A stretch of DNA of 64,000 bases from Dugong dugon (GCA_030035585.1 CM057461.1:171813624-171877623); one strand, 5' to 3'; counted from the stretch's first letter, positions 1-12,221 are shown. Notes: generated from the letters alone by a model not told the origin. A program made the numbers and translations.

Positions 1-3000
1 TGCATATTGATGTAATGATGGAAGCTATGTCACCAGTATTTCGAACACCAGCAGGGTCACCCATGATGGACAGATTTCAGCAGAGCTTCCAGACTAGGAA
101 GTAGGACCTGGCGACCTACTTTGGAGGGTACAAGCCAGTAAAAACATTATGAACAGTAGCAGAACATTGTCTGACGTAGTGCTGGAAGATGAGCCCCTCA
201 GGTTGGGAAGCACTCAAAATACAACTAAGGAAGAGCTGCCTACTCAAAGTTGAGTCAATCTTACTGATGTGGATGGAGTAAACTTTTCAGGACCTTCATT
301 TGCTGATGTGGCACAACTCAAAATGAGAAGAAACAGCTGCAAACATCCATGAGTAATTAGAACATGGACAAAGTATGAATTTAGGAAAATTGGAAGTTGT
401 CAAAAAAGAAATGGAATACTTGAAGATTGATATTCTAGGCATTAGTGAGCTGAAATGGACTGGTATTAGCCATTGTGAATTGGACAGTCATATGGTCTAC
501 TATGCCAGGAATAACAAATTGAAGAGGTAGAGTGTCATATTCATTGTCAAAAAGAACAGTTCAAAATCTATCCTGAAGTACAACACTGTAAGTGATAGGA
601 TAATATCCATATGCCTGCAAGGTAGACCAGTTAATATACTATTATTCAAATTTATCCACCAACTGCTAATGACAAAAATGAAGAAATTAAAGACACTTAC
701 CAAATTCTGTAGTGTGAAATTGATCAAAAATGCAATCAAGATGCATAGATAATTATGGTGATTAGAAGGTGAAATTAGTAAACAAAGAAGGATCAGTAGT
801 TGGAAAATATGGCTTTGGTGATAGAAGCATTGCTGGATAGTGCATGGTAGATTTTAGCAAGACCAATGACCTATTATTGGAAATACCTTTTTTCAACAAC
901 ATAAATGGCATCTTTACAAGTGGACCTCCCTGGATGGAATACACAGGAATCAAATGGACTAAGTCTGTGCAAAGAGATTATGGAAAAGCTCCATATCATC
1001 AGTTAGAACAAGGCCAAAGACAGACCATCAATTGCTCCTAGGCAAGTTCAATTTGAAGCTAAAGAAAATTAAAACAAGTCCATGAGAGTCAAAGTACTAC
1101 TTTGAGTATATCCCATCTGAATTTAGAGACCATCTCAAGAATAGATTTGATGCATTGAACACTAATGACTGAAGACCAGACAAGCTGTGGGATGACATCA
1201 TTGACAACATACACGAAGAAAGCAAAAGGTCATTAAAAAGACAGGAAAGAAAGAAAAGACCAAAATGGATGTCAGAAGAGATGCTGAAACTCGCTCTTGA
1301 ACGTAGAATAGCTAAAGCAAAAGAAAAAAAAAGATGAAGTGAAAGAGCTGAACAGAAGATTTTAAAGAGCAGCTCAAGAAGACAAAGTATTATAATGAAA
1401 TGTGCAAAGAATTGGAGTTAGAAATCCAAAAGGGACAAACACACTTTGTATCTTAGGCTGGGTTCTCTAGAGAAGCAAAACCAGTAAAGTGTATAAATAT
1501 ATGTGTATAGAGAGAGATTTAGATCAAGGAAACAGCTCACATGAGCTGGAAAGTCCCAAGTCCGTGGTTCACTCTTGATTCACGTAGCCATAGCAGCTGG
1601 CAAACCCAAGATCGTTAGGTCTGAGAAGAGGGCTCTGGCTCACAAGTTGTGAAGATAGACAAATCCCAAGATAGACAGGCAAGACTGCAAGGCTTCTCCT
1701 GATTCACATAGCTGCAGGGACTGGCAAACTCAAGATTGGCAGGTTGGAGATCAGGACTCTTGCTCACAAGCTGTGAAGATCGGCAGGTAAGCTGCTAGGT
1801 CAAGTCCCAAGAAACAGAGGTCAGACGAACTAGAGGTAGCTGCAGGATCCAGAGAGGGCAAAAGTCTGAACATCCACTTATATTCAGATGGAGGCTACAC
1901 ACCCAAGGAATCTCCGTTTCAACTGCTTGGCTACTCACTGGAGATCCCATTATGGGAGTGATCACATATAAACACTAAGAATAATGACCCAGCCAAGCTA
2001 ACAAACAATCTTAACCATCATACATGGCATTTCTCAAACTGAAAGAACTGAAGAAAAAATTGAAGCCTTGAGTTGCAGTACTGAAGGATTCTAGGGCAAA
2101 ATATTGAACGACACGGGATGCATCAAAAGCAAATGGAAAGAATACACAGAGTCACTGCACCAAAAAGTACTGATCAACATTTAACCATTTCAGGAGTAGC
2201 ATGCAACAAAGAGCCATGGTTCTTAAAGGTAAAAGTCAAAACTGCACTGAAGGAATTGGCAAAAAAAAAAAGGTCCAGGAATTGACAGAATACCAACTGA
2301 GGTGTTTCTACAAAGGGATGCAACACTGCAAACAGTCACTAGTCCATGCCAAGAAATTTGAAAGACTGCTACCTGGCCAACCAACTGGAAGAGATCAGTA
2401 TTTGTGCCCATTGCAAAGGAAGGTGATCCAACAGAATGTAGAAATTATCCAACAATATCTGCAATATCACACACACGTAAAATTTTGCTGAAGATCTTTC
2501 AAAGACAGCTGAAGGAGTATATCAATAGGGAACTGCCAGAAATTCAAGCTGGATTCAGAAGAGGACATGGAACAAGGGATATCATTGCTGATGTCAGCTG
2601 CATCTTGGCTGAAAGCATAGAATATTAGAAAGATGTTTACCTGTGTTTTATTGAGTACACAAAGTCATTCAACTGTGTGGATCATAACAAATTATGGCTA
2701 ACATCGAAAAAAATGGGAATTCCTGAGTACTTAATTGTGCTCATGAGGAACCTGTACTTAGACCAAGAGGCAGTTGTTAGAATAGAAAAAGGGGATATTG
2801 CATGGTTTAAAATCATGAAAAGTGTGTGTCATGGTTGTATCCTTTCACCATACTTATTCAATATGTATACTGAGAAAAATATCCGAGAAGCTGGACTATA
2901 TAAAGAACTCCACCAGGACTGGAGGAAGACCAAATAACAACCTGTGATATGCAGATGACACAACCTTCCTTGCTGAAAGTGAAGAGGACTTGAAGTACTT

Positions 3001-3728
3001 CCTGATGAAAATCAAAGACTACAGCCTTCAGTATGGATTACTCCTCAACATAAAGAAAACAAAAATCCTCACAGCTGGACCAACAAGCAACATAATGATA
3101 AAGGGAGAAAAGGCTGAAGTTGTCAAAGATTTCATTTTACTTGGATCCGCAATCAATGCCATGGAAGCAGCAGTCAAGAAATCAAATGACGTATTGCATT
3201 GGGCGAATCTGCTGCAAAAGATCTCTTTAAAGTGTTAAAATCAAAGATGTCACCTTGAGGACTAAGGTGGGCCTGACCCAAGCCATGGTATTTTCAATCG
3301 CCTCATATGCATGTGAAAGCTGGACAATGAATAATGAAGACTGAAGAATTGATACCTCTGAATTATGGTGTTGGCAAAGAAGGCTGAATACACCGTGGCC
3401 TGTCCGAAGAATGAACAAATCTGTTGTAGAAGAAGTACAGCTAGAATGCTCATTAGAAGCAAGAATGGCGAGACTTCGTTTCATACACTTTGGACATGTT
3501 CTCAGGAGAGACCAGTCCCTGGAGAAGGGCATCATGCTTGGTAAATAAAGGGCCAACGAAAAAGAGGAAGACCCTCAATGAGATGGATTTACACAGTAGC
3601 TGCAACAATGGGCACAAACATATCAATGATTGTGAGGATGGCGCAGGACTGGGTGGTGTTTCATTCTGTTGTACTTAGGATTGCTGAGTCAGAACTGACT
3701 CAATGGCACCTAACAAGAACAACAACGG
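1..3728 (+). mobile_element. RTE (BovB-like, elephant RTE1 type) LINE, degenerate, split by an LTR
   Basis: The window opens a few tens of bases inside the 5' region of an RTE-clade LINE. It matches the antisense copy at 4.9-8.1 kb and the + strand copy at 10.5 kb almost from base 1. Endonuclease-like sequence lies at about 330-1000 and reverse-transcriptase-like sequence at about 2400-3240. Frames are broken by many stops and shifts. The longest RT pieces are 2404-2628, 2677-2937 and 2990-3238, and the box normally reading YADD is disrupted near 2945. The 3' end is the family's usual tail, a short CAA/AAC run at about 3712-3728. An LTR-like insert occupies about 1449-2025. The true 5' end is outside the window. 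The protein would have been one endonuclease-RT polyprotein; this copy is dead. Confidence 0.9.
1449..2025 (+). mobile_element. Solo LTR-like insert inside the RTE (ERVL/MaLR type, family unassigned)
   Basis: RTE sequence stops at about 1448 and resumes at about 2026. The insert starts with a 'ggttctctagagaagcaaaa' type 5' end preceded by TG, and finishes in 'cttaaccatcatac' followed by A. This terminal layout is common in mammalian ERVL/MaLR LTRs. The middle carries several imperfect repeats of a 'cacaagctgtgaagat' motif. No coding sequence is seen. Exact ends and the 5-bp target duplication are not clear. The insert must be younger than the RTE. Confidence 0.6.
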
Positions 3729-3734
3729 GATGTC

Positions 3735-3890
3735 TTATTTCCTCCAATTTTTGGCAATTATAAATTAAGCTACTATAAACATTTGCAGGTTTTTGTATGG
3801 AAAATGATTTTTTAAGTATTGTATATTCAGCTTCTATAGGGAGATTACAGATTTGAGCAAATTTGCTAATCCCTCCTGCCATATGAGACT
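3735..3890 (-). mobile_element. Old L1 (L1M-type) 3' UTR fragment, antisense
   Basis: The sequence around 3750-3800, with 'tttttggcaattataaatta' and 'aaacatttgcaggtttttgt', is the antisense form of a stretch seen in many old mammalian L1 3' ends. It lies directly after the RTE tail, so the RTE probably landed in it. Confidence 0.6.
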
Positions 3891-4879
3891 ATATTTAAAT
3901 GATGGTAAATAAATTTTAAAGGTATAATTTAACAGAAAAATGAGAACAAGTGGAAAACATCAGCATAACAATCATGCACATTAGAAAATCTTGAAGATAG
4001 TATTTTAAAAATTGATTAAGCATATAACAGGACTTGATGCAATGGACATCTCCCATTTAATGACACAGCTCATGCATGACATTGCATTCAGTGGAGAAGG
4101 TAATGCAATCATGGCACACCACTTGACTTTGAAATGACCAGTACTTTATAGTCATAGTAACGTAAATGAAGTTTTGTTTGTTAAGTATTACGAAAAAGCT
4201 ATAGGCAACTCATATAGTACTTAATTATTGTAATAAAACAGAACATAAACTTTCTCAACAATGACAAAACACAGAAATTGAGAGCAGGATGAGGGTAAGG
4301 TAATAAAGAGAATGAGAGTAGTACCATGCTCATTATATAAAATGTAAAGTGATGTAATAATTCCCCAAGAATTAGAGCTTTGCATGTGCTGTTTGAAGTT
4401 GCATAAATAGTTAACTAATGAACCGAGAACACTGATAAACTGTGTAAAAAAGATTAAGAGGCTAAAATTAAGATAAATTTAAGGTCGAGATATCCAAAAA
4501 AAAAAGAGAAGAAGAAGAAGAAGAAGTGTTATGGGCGTATTCTGTAGAACTACCAGAAGAACAACAATAAAAACTAAAATTAAGTTTTTTGTTTGTTCAT
4601 TGGCTTGTTTTGTTTTATTTTTGTTTTTTGAAATGAGACTGGTGTATCCTGTTTGTTGGTTTCATTGTTTCTTTTTTGAGTACTATATCTTTTCATAGAT
4701 GTTTGACGGTTACTTAGCTTCAATAATCAGTTTAGTTAAATCTAGTCTCCTGAACTTCACTTCGTAACTCAAGGTATCGCTGCCCTCTGGTGGTGCTGTA
4801 GTGGCAAAAAGTTGCAGAAGGAACTTAAGCAAACAAATCAAATTACATCTATTTAAGTGAAGGGAAACATCACATCCTG
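3890..4879. other. Unassigned AT-rich sequence
   Basis: No gene or confident repeat was seen. It contains a small (GAA)n run at 4508-4526 and T-rich stretches near 4590-4630. Short open frames are few and lack family features. Confidence 0.6.
4508..4526. repeat. (GAA)n microsatellite
   Basis: About six GAA units follow an A-rich run. No function is inferred. Confidence 0.8.
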
Positions 4880-5857
4880 TTTCAGTCTTGCTGTTGTTAG
4901 GTGCCCTCAGGTTGGTTCTGACCCATAACAACTCTATGTACAGTAGAACAAAACACTGCCAGGTCTTACACCATCCTCACAATCACTGTTATGCTTAAGC
5001 CCATTGTTGTAGCCACTGCGTCAATCCATCTCCTTAAGGGTCATCCTCTTTTTCACTGATCCTGTACTCTAACAAGCACGATAGCTTTCTTCAGGGACTG
5101 GTCTCTCCTGATAACATGTCCAAAGTATGTGAGACAAAGTCTCACCCTCCTTGCTTCTAATGAGCATTCTGGCTGTACTTCTTCCATGACAGATTTGTTC
5201 ATTTTTCTGGTAGTCCATGGTATATTCAATATTCTTTGCCAACACCATAATTCAAAGGCATCAATTCTTCTTCGGTCTTCCTTATTCATTGTCCAGCTTT
5301 CACATGCATATGAAGCGATTGAAAACACCATGGCTTAGGTCAGGATCACCTTAGTCCTTAAAGTGACATCTTTGCTTTTTAAAATTTTAAAGAGATCTTT
5401 TGCAGCAGATTCTCCCAGTGTAATGCGTCATTTGATTTCTTGAGTGCTGTTTCCATGGGCATTGACTGTAGATCCAAGTAAAATGAAATCCTTGACAACT
5501 TCAATCTTTTCTCCGTTAATCATAATGTTGTTTATTGGTCCAGTTGTGAGGATTTTTATTTTCTTTATGTTGAGGACTAATCCACACTGAAGGCTGTAGT
5601 CTTTGATCTTCTTCAGTAAGTGCTTCAAGTCCTCTTCACTTTCAGCAAGCAAAGTTGTGTCGTCAGTATATCGCAGGTTGTTGAGGAGTCTTCCTCCAAT
5701 CTTGATGCCTAATTCTTATATAGTCCAGCTTCTTGGGTTATTTGCTCAGTATATTGATTGAATAAGTACGGTGAAAGGATACAACCCTGACACACAACTT
5801 TCTTGACTTTAAACCGTGCAGTATTCTCTTGCTTTGATTGAACGACTGCCTCTTTGT

Positions 5858-6535
5858 CTAAGTACGGTGCCTCATGAGCACAATTAAGTGTTTGGTAATT
5901 CTCATTCTTCGAAATGTTATCCATAATTTGTTAAGATCCACATAGTTGAATGCCTTTGTATAGTCAATAAAACACAGGAAAATATCTTTCTGGTATTCTC
6001 TGCTTTCAGCTATGATCCATCTGACATCAGCAATGATATCCCTGATTCCGCATCCTCTTCTGAATCCAGCTTGAATTTCTGGCAGTTCCCTGTTGATGTA
6101 CTGCTGCAAACACTTTTGAATGATCATTGGCAAAATTTTACATGTGTGTGATATTAATGATATTGTTCTATAATTTCTGCATTCTGCTGGATCACCTTTC
6201 TTTGGAATGGGTACAAATCTGGATATCTTCCAGGTGGTTGGCCAGGTACCTGTCTTCCAAATTTCTTGGCAAAGACTAGTGAGCACTTCCAGTGCTGCAT
6301 TTGTTTGTTGAAACATCTTAACTGGTATTCCGTCAATTCCTGGAACCTTGTTTTTCACCAATCCTTTCAGTGCAGCTTGGACTTTTTCCTTCAGTACCAT
6401 CAGTTCCTGATCATATGCTACCTCCTGAAATGGTTGAACATGGACCAGTTCTTTTAGGTATAGTGACTCTGTGTATTCCTTCCAACTTTTTATGCCTCCT
6501 GTGTCGTTTAGTATTTTCCTCTTAGAATCCGTCAA
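5858..6535 (-). pseudogene. RTE reverse transcriptase, N-terminal half (225-aa open remnant)
   Basis: This is the longest open remnant of the RTE polyprotein in the window. It contains the linker after the endonuclease (ESLYLKELVHVQPFQEVAYD), the RT entry segments (NKVPGIDGIPVKMFQQ; RFVPIPKKGDPAECRNYRTI; EIQAGFRRG) and motif A (CFIDYTKAF, with the catalytic aspartate). The frame is lost at about 5858. The rest of the RT is in other frames at 5428-5924, where the YADD box is not preserved in frame. This fragment would be inactive. It is transposon-derived and not a host gene. Confidence 0.85.
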
Positions 6536-7392
6536 TATTGCAACTCGAGGCTTGAATTTTTTTTTCAGTTCTTTCAGCTAGAGAAATGCCAAGCGTGTTC
6601 TCCCCTTTTGGTTTTCTACCTCCGGCTCTTTGCATATGTCATTGTAATACTTTATCTTCTTGAGCCACCCTTTGAAAATCTTCTGTTCAGCTCTTTTACT
6701 TCATCATTTCTTCCTTTCACTTTAGCTACTCTGTGTTCAAGAGTAAGTTTCAGAGTCTCTTCTGGCATCCATTTTGGTCTTTGATTACTTTCCTGTCTTT
6801 TTAATGACCTCTTGCTTTCTTCATATATGACATCCTTGATGTCATCCCATAACTAGTCTGGTCTTCGGTCATTAGTGTTCAACACATCAAATCTATTCTT
6901 GAGATGGTCTCTAAATTCAGGTGGGATATACTCAAGGTCGTATTTTGGCTCTCATCGATTTGTTTTAATTTTCTTTGGTTTCAACCTGATCTTGCAGATG
7001 AGAAATTGATGGTCTGTCCCACAGTTGGCCTCTGGCCTTGTTCTAACTGATGATACTGAGCTTTTCCATCATCTCTTTCCACAGATGTAGTTGATTTGAT
7101 TCCTGTGTATTCCATCTGGAGAGGTCCATGTGTATAGTCACCGTTTATGTTGTTGAAGAGAGGTATTTGCAAAGAAGAAGTCATTGGTCTTGCAAAATTC
7201 CATCATTCGATCTCCAGCATCGTTTCTATCGTATTTTTCAACTACCAATCCTTCTTTGATTCCAACTTTCACATTCCAATCACCAGTAATTATCAATGCA
7301 TCTTGACTGCATGTTTGATCAATTTCGGACCACAAAAGTTGGTAAAAATCTTCAATTTCCTCATCTTTGGCATTACTGGTTGGTGAGTAAAT

Positions 7393-7725
7393 TCAAATAA
7401 TAGTTGTACTAACTGATCTTCCTCGTTGGCTTATGGATATCATCCTATCACTGACTGTATTGTACTTCAGGGTATATCTTGAAGTATTCTTTCTGATAAT
7501 GAATACAATGCCATTCCTCTTCAAGTTGTCATTTCTGGCATAGTAGATCATATGATTGCCTGATTCCGAATGGCCAATACCAGCCCATTTCAGCTCACTA
7601 ATACCTAGGATATGGATGTTTATGCATTCAATTTCATTTTTGATGACTTCCAATTTTCCTAGACTCATACTTCTTACATTCCATGTTCTAATAATTAATG
7701 GATGTTTGCAACTGTTTCTTCTCAT
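7393..7725 (-). pseudogene. RTE endonuclease N-terminus (110-aa open remnant)
   Basis: The translated segment has the first part of an APE-type endonuclease. TWNVRSM holds the N-terminal Asn position and ISELKW holds the metal-binding Glu. It goes out of frame before the later catalytic boxes, which appear in another frame at 7138-7335 (ALIITGDWNVKVG, the GDxN box). It is part of the 4.9-8.1 kb RTE. Confidence 0.8.
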
Positions 7726-8107
7726 TTTGAGTCATGCCACATCAGCAAACGAAGGTCCCAAAAGCTTGACTCCATCCACATCATTAAGGTCGACTCTACT
7801 TTGAGGAGACAGCTCTTCCCCAGTAGTCTTTTGAGTGCGTTCCAACCAGAAGAGCTTGTCTTCTGGTGCTATATCAGACATTGTTCTGTTGCTATTCATA
7901 AGGTTTTCACTGGCTAATTTTTTTCAGAATTAGACCACCAGGTCCTTCCTCCTAGTCTGTCTGAGTCAGGAAGCTCAGCTGAAACCTGTCCACCATGGTG
8001 ACCCTGCTAGTATTTGAATACCGATGGCATAGCTTCCAGCATCACAGCAACATGCAAGCCTCCACAGTAGGACAAACTGACAGGCATGAGGGGGTTCTTT
8101 CAGTCTT

Positions 8108-8360
8108 AAAGGTGCTGAAATTACAGTATCAACTCTAAGATTTAACACTTAACAAGCAGCCTAAAATCATAGGAATTTAGAGGGAGACAGTTAATCATCC
8201 TAAACGGTCCAATTCTGCTCACCTTCTGAAGAGTGAAATTGGTTAATACATGAACCATTTTAGCTGAGTGTGATAAATAATAACCTCACTAATATTCACC
8301 TAACAGTAATATCTTACTTTAAATAGAACTTTTTTAATTTGTTAAACAGTTAAATGTATA
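8108..8360. other. Unassigned sequence between RTE and MIR
   Basis: No open frame of note and no repeat recognised. Together with sequence left of 4880 it was continuous before the RTE inserted. Confidence 0.6.
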
Positions 8361-8361
8361 G

Positions 8362-8580
8362 ATACTGGTATGAATTTGGGTCCAGTACTTATGAACTGTG
8401 TGACCTTTGGCAATTTATTAAAATTCTCTGTGATTTAGTTTTCTACTTTGAGAAAATGGGGATATAATTGTGGTTACCTTGAAAGATGGTTGTGGGATCA
8501 AATAAGTTAATATATGTGAAACACTTAGAACCATGCCTAGCATAACAAGTTCTATAAATGTCCTAGCTGTTTTTATATGA
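8362..8580 (+). mobile_element. MIR SINE, old
   Basis: It shows the MIR core and 3' part in order: 'gaactgtgtgacctttggca', 'gagaaaatggggatataat', 'agttaatatatgtgaaacac' and 'ttagaaccatgcctagcata'. Divergence is high, as expected for this pan-mammalian family. Confidence 0.8.
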
Positions 8581-8880
8581 ATTTCTTATTTTAGCCTAAA
8601 AAAAATAAAAATAAAAAGCTAGTTAAGTTAGAAGACTATTATTCTCCACATAACAGATGAGAAAGCAGAACTAGAGATTTTCTCTTTACCAAAGTTAGAA
8701 CGTCCAAAGCTAGTGTTTATTATAAGCTCATCAAGAAAAAGGTTATAGATAAACCTAACCAACAGTTAAAATATGACCATGAGCAAACACTAGAAACTTA
8801 GATTTCTAGTTTAAAAAATATATATGTATATATATAATATTGATCTTACCCATAGGATTATTATGGAATTATTTAATATG

Positions 8881-9075
8881 TTGTTGTTGTTGATTCTGAC
8901 TCATAATAACCAAAGCAAATATGACGGAGTAAAACTGCCCCATAGGGTTTCCTAGGCAGTAATCTTTATGGGAGCAGATCGCCAGGTCTTTTCTCCTGAA
9001 TAACGGCTGGTGGGTTCAAACGACTGACGTTTCTGTTAGCAGCTAAGTGCTTAACCATTGTGCCACTATGGCTCC
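8881..9075 (-). mobile_element. AfroSINE-type tRNA-derived SINE, antisense
   Basis: It starts at the 3' end with (TTG)n and ends at the tRNA-like head. Reverse-complemented, the head begins ggagccatagtggcacaatg and carries box A-like and box B-like (ggttcaaac-type) sequences. The body contains 'ccccatagggtttcctaggc' in the given strand. Similar AT-rich sequences flank both ends (about TTATTTAATAT and TTATTAATAT), perhaps a decayed target duplication. Confidence 0.88.
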
Positions 9076-9358
9076 TTCCTTATTAATATAAACCTATATA
9101 TTAATGTGACCTGTAAATGCTGAATAATCATAAAGATATCTGGGGGCAGGTGGTTGTATATTCTATTCTAGATCAAATAAACAAATGCTAAGAAAAATCC
9201 TATTAAAGTATACAGATAATGCTTTTTGCTCTCTCAAGGAGCCAATTAATAATATTTTAAAGAATTAATGCTTGATAAAGATAACTTATTAAATACTAAA
9301 GGGAAAAGAGATAGCTTTAATGCAGATAAATCTGGCAGACACCACCTTGACCAAGTAT

Positions 9359-9554
9359 AAACCAAGCCCAAATCCAAGCCTATTGCTGTCGAGTCAATTC
9401 TGACTCATAGCGACCCTATAGCTACCATACAGGACAAACTAGAACGGCCTCATAGGGTTTCCAAAGATCTCCTGGTGGATTTGAACTTCCAACCTTTTGG
9501 TCAGCAGCTGTAGCACATCACAGCTCTTAACCACTATGCCACCAGGGTTTCCTA
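9359..9554 (-). mobile_element. AfroSINE-type SINE, antisense, with 9-bp target-site duplication
   Basis: The complete SINE is in reverse orientation: RTE-like 3' part (cgagtcaattctgactcata), body, then the tRNA-derived head ending 'gccaccagggtttc'. ACCAAGTAT occurs at 9350-9358 and again at 9555-9563. It landed at the edge of the MLT1-type LTR that follows. Confidence 0.88.
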
Positions 9555-9563
9555 ACCAAGTAT

Positions 9564-10019
9564 TGTGAGTTGAATTGTTGTCCCCCAGAACATATGCCCA
9601 GGTTCTAACCCCCAGTACATGAATGTGACCTTATTTGAGGAAAAGGTCCTTGCAAATGTAACTAAGTTACAGATCTCAAGACAGATCATCCCAAATTAAC
9701 CACTTGGGCCCTAAATCCAACGACTAGTGACCTTATCAGAGGAGGAAAAGACATTGACAAAAGAGGGAAAAAAACAGGGGCGAAGGCCATGTAAAGATGG
9801 AGGCAGAGATAGGAGTGATGCATCTACAAGCCAAGGAATGCCAAGGATTGCCAGCAGCCATCAGAAGTTGCAACAACCAAGGAAGGACTCTCCCATAGAG
9901 ACCTTGCCAGCACCTTGACTTTGGACTTCTGACCTCCAGAATTGTGAGAAAATAAATTTCTGTTGTTTTAAGCCACCACGTTTGTGGTAATTTGGTATAG
10001 AAGCCTAGGAAACTAATAC
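9564..10019 (-). mobile_element. MLT1-type (ERVL-MaLR) LTR, antisense
   Basis: Read on the minus strand it begins 'tgtattagtttcctaggctt', continues with 'ccacaaacgtggtggcttaa' and 'aacaacagaaatttattttc', and ends near 'gggggacaacaattcaactc'. These are the hallmark ends of MLT1 LTRs. It has no internal proviral region, so it is a solo LTR or MaLR remnant. A 63-aa open frame inside (9727-9918) is incidental. Confidence 0.85.
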
Positions 10020-10382
10020 ACCAAGTGATCACAATTCACAAATAGGGGACAATATTGGGACAAACTGGCACCATGTGCCTCCTGATGTGGTGTAAGAAGG
10101 ACAGAAAACCATGTCTGTGGAATTCCTTCCTAAAATATTTATACAAAAATTAGACAAACCTGATAGAGAGGCATGGCTTTTATTATTATTATACTTTAGA
10201 CATATTTATATTTTGTGTTTTTTTCTATCTTTCTATGTACACTATCTTTATTCAGATATTTTTTTAATGACAACTATATAGAGCATCTCCTCCTACTTGC
10301 CTACTTTCTTCCACCATCCCCAACCCTTCCGTCCCCACTCTAGCTGCTTTATTCTCACATAAAACTTTAAAACTTCACGGAT
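10020..10382. other. Unassigned sequence
   Basis: No gene or confident repeat recognised. AT-rich with T-runs at 10255-10265. Confidence 0.55.
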
Positions 10383-10466
10383 TAAGTAATAATAATTGCT
10401 TTCAGAGGGCCTGTAATATGCCAGGTGATTTATATCATATAGCTTGTTTTGTTTAATCCTTAAACC
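10383..10466 (-). mobile_element. MIR SINE, antisense, part 1 (split by RTE)
   Basis: The piece 'tatgccaggtgatttatatc ... tttaatccttaaa' is the antisense start of a MIR. The MIR resumes at about 12225 after the RTE insertion, with only a few bases apparently missing at the junction. Confidence 0.7.
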
Positions 10467-12221
10467 AGTGTCTGTCAGTCTGTCACACTGTAGGGACTTG
10501 CATGTTGCTGTGATGCTGGAAGCTATGCCATGGGTATTCAGATACCAGCAGGGTCACCCATGGTGGACAGGTTTCAGCTGAGCTTCTAGATTAAGACAGA
10601 CTAGGAAGAAGGACCTCGCAGTATACTTTTGAAAAGAATTATTCAGTGAAAACCTTATGAATAGTAGTGGAGCACTGTCTAATATAGCGCGGGAAGATGA
10701 GCCCCCCAGGTTGGAAGGCACTCAAAAGACTACTGGGGATGAGCTGCCTCCTCAAAGTAGAGTCGACTTTAATGACATGGATGGAGTCAAGCTTTCAGGA
10801 CCTTCATTTGCTGATGTGGCACGACTCAAAATGAGAAGAAACAGCTGTAAACATCCATTAATAATCGTACTATGGAATGTACAAAATATGAATCTAGGAA
10901 AATTGGAAGTCATCAAAAATGAAGTTGAATGCATAAACATTGATATCCTAAGCATTAGTAAGGTGAAATGGACTGGTATTGGCCATTTTGAATCAGACAA
11001 TCATATGGTCTGCTACGGAATGACAACTTGAGGAGGAATGGCGTTGCATTCATCGTCAAAAAGAACATTTCAAGGTACAACCCTATCAGTCACAGGATAA
11101 TATCCACATGCCTACAAGGAAGACTAGTTAATAAGACCATTATTCAAATTTAAACACAAACCACTAAGGCCAAAGATGAAGAAATTGAAGATTTTTACCA
11201 GCTTCTGCAGTCTGACATTGATCAAACATGCAATCAGGATGCATTGATAATTACTGATGATTGGAATGTGAAAGCTGGAAACAAAGAAGAAGGATTGGTA
11301 GTTGGAAAATACGGCCTTGGTGATAGAAACTATGCCAGAGATCGCATGATAGAATTTTTCAAGACCAACGACTTCTTCATTGCAAATACCTTTTTTCAAC
11401 AATATAAACGGCAACTATACACATGGACCTCACCAGATGGAATACACAAGAATCAAATCAACTATGTCTGTGGAAAGAGACTATGAAAAAGTTCAATATC
11501 ATCAGTCAGAACAAGGCCAGGGGCCAGCTGTGGAACAAACCATCAATTGTTCATATGCAAGTTCAAGTTGAAACTGAAGAAAATTAGAACAAGTCCACGA
11601 GAGCCAAAATATGACCTTGAGTATATCCCACCTGCATGTAGAGACCATCTCAAGAATAGATTTGACACGTTGAACACTAATGACCTAAGACCAAGCTAGT
11701 TGTGGAATGACATCAAGGACATCATATATGAAGAAAGCAAGAGGCCATTAAAAAGACCAAAACGGATGTCAGAAGAGACTCTGAAACTTGCTCTTGAACG
11801 TCAAGTAGCTAAAGCAAAAGGAAGAAATGATGAAGTAAAAGAACGGAACAGAAGATTTCAAAGGGTGGCTCCAGAAGACAAAGTAAAGTATTATAATGAC
11901 GCGAGCAAAGAGCTGGAGATAGAAAACCAAAAGAGAAGAACAAGCTCGGCATTTCTCAAGCTGAAATAATTAAAGAAAAAATTCAAGCCTCAAGTTGCAA
12001 TAGTGAAGGATTCTATGGGAAAAATACTAAATGAAGCAGGAAGCATCAAAAGAAGATGGAAGGAATACAGTCGTTGTACCAAAAAGAATTGGTCGATGTT
12101 CAACCATTTCAGGAGGTAGCATATGATCAGGAACCGTTGGTACTGCAGGAAGAAGTCCAAGCTGCGCTGAAGGCATTGGCAAAAAACAAGGCTCCAGGAA
12201 TTGACAATATCAGTTGAGATG
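10467..12221 (+). mobile_element. RTE LINE with intact 5' end but missing 3' half
   Basis: It begins at the family's 5' end ('gtgtctgtcagtctgtcaca', matching the 5' end of the copy at 8.1 kb) and runs through the endonuclease into the start of the RT linker. It then stops at 'aggaattgacaatatcagtt' (about 12219). Open remnants are 10657-11031 (endonuclease start with LWNVQNMNLGKLEVIK), 11244-11486 (ALIITDDWNVKAG-like box) and 11700-11969 (linker). The RT palm and the 3' tail are absent. Old MIR sequence resumes directly after it. LINE copies made by target-primed reverse transcription usually lose 5' sequence, so the missing 3' end is unusual. Confidence 0.85.

Larger units (their letters stand above)
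4880..8107 (-). mobile_element. Nearly full-length RTE LINE, antisense, with 10-bp target-site duplication
   Basis: The element runs from its 3' end at about 4890 ('gctgttgttaggtgcc') to its 5' end at about 8097, some 3.2 kb, the usual length for BovB/RTE1 elements. It is flanked by TTTCAGTCTT at 4880-4889 and again at 8098-8107. On the minus strand the 5' part encodes an apurinic-endonuclease-like domain: 7393-7725 contains IRTWNVRSMSLGKLEVIK and ISELKWAGIG. The centre encodes the reverse-transcriptase fingers and palm: 5858-6535, 225 aa, includes CFIDYTKAF of RT motif A. Further RT pieces are 5709-5924 and 5428-5652, and the C-terminal region is 5053-5331. Frameshifts and stops separate these pieces, so no active protein can be made. 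Confidence 0.93.
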
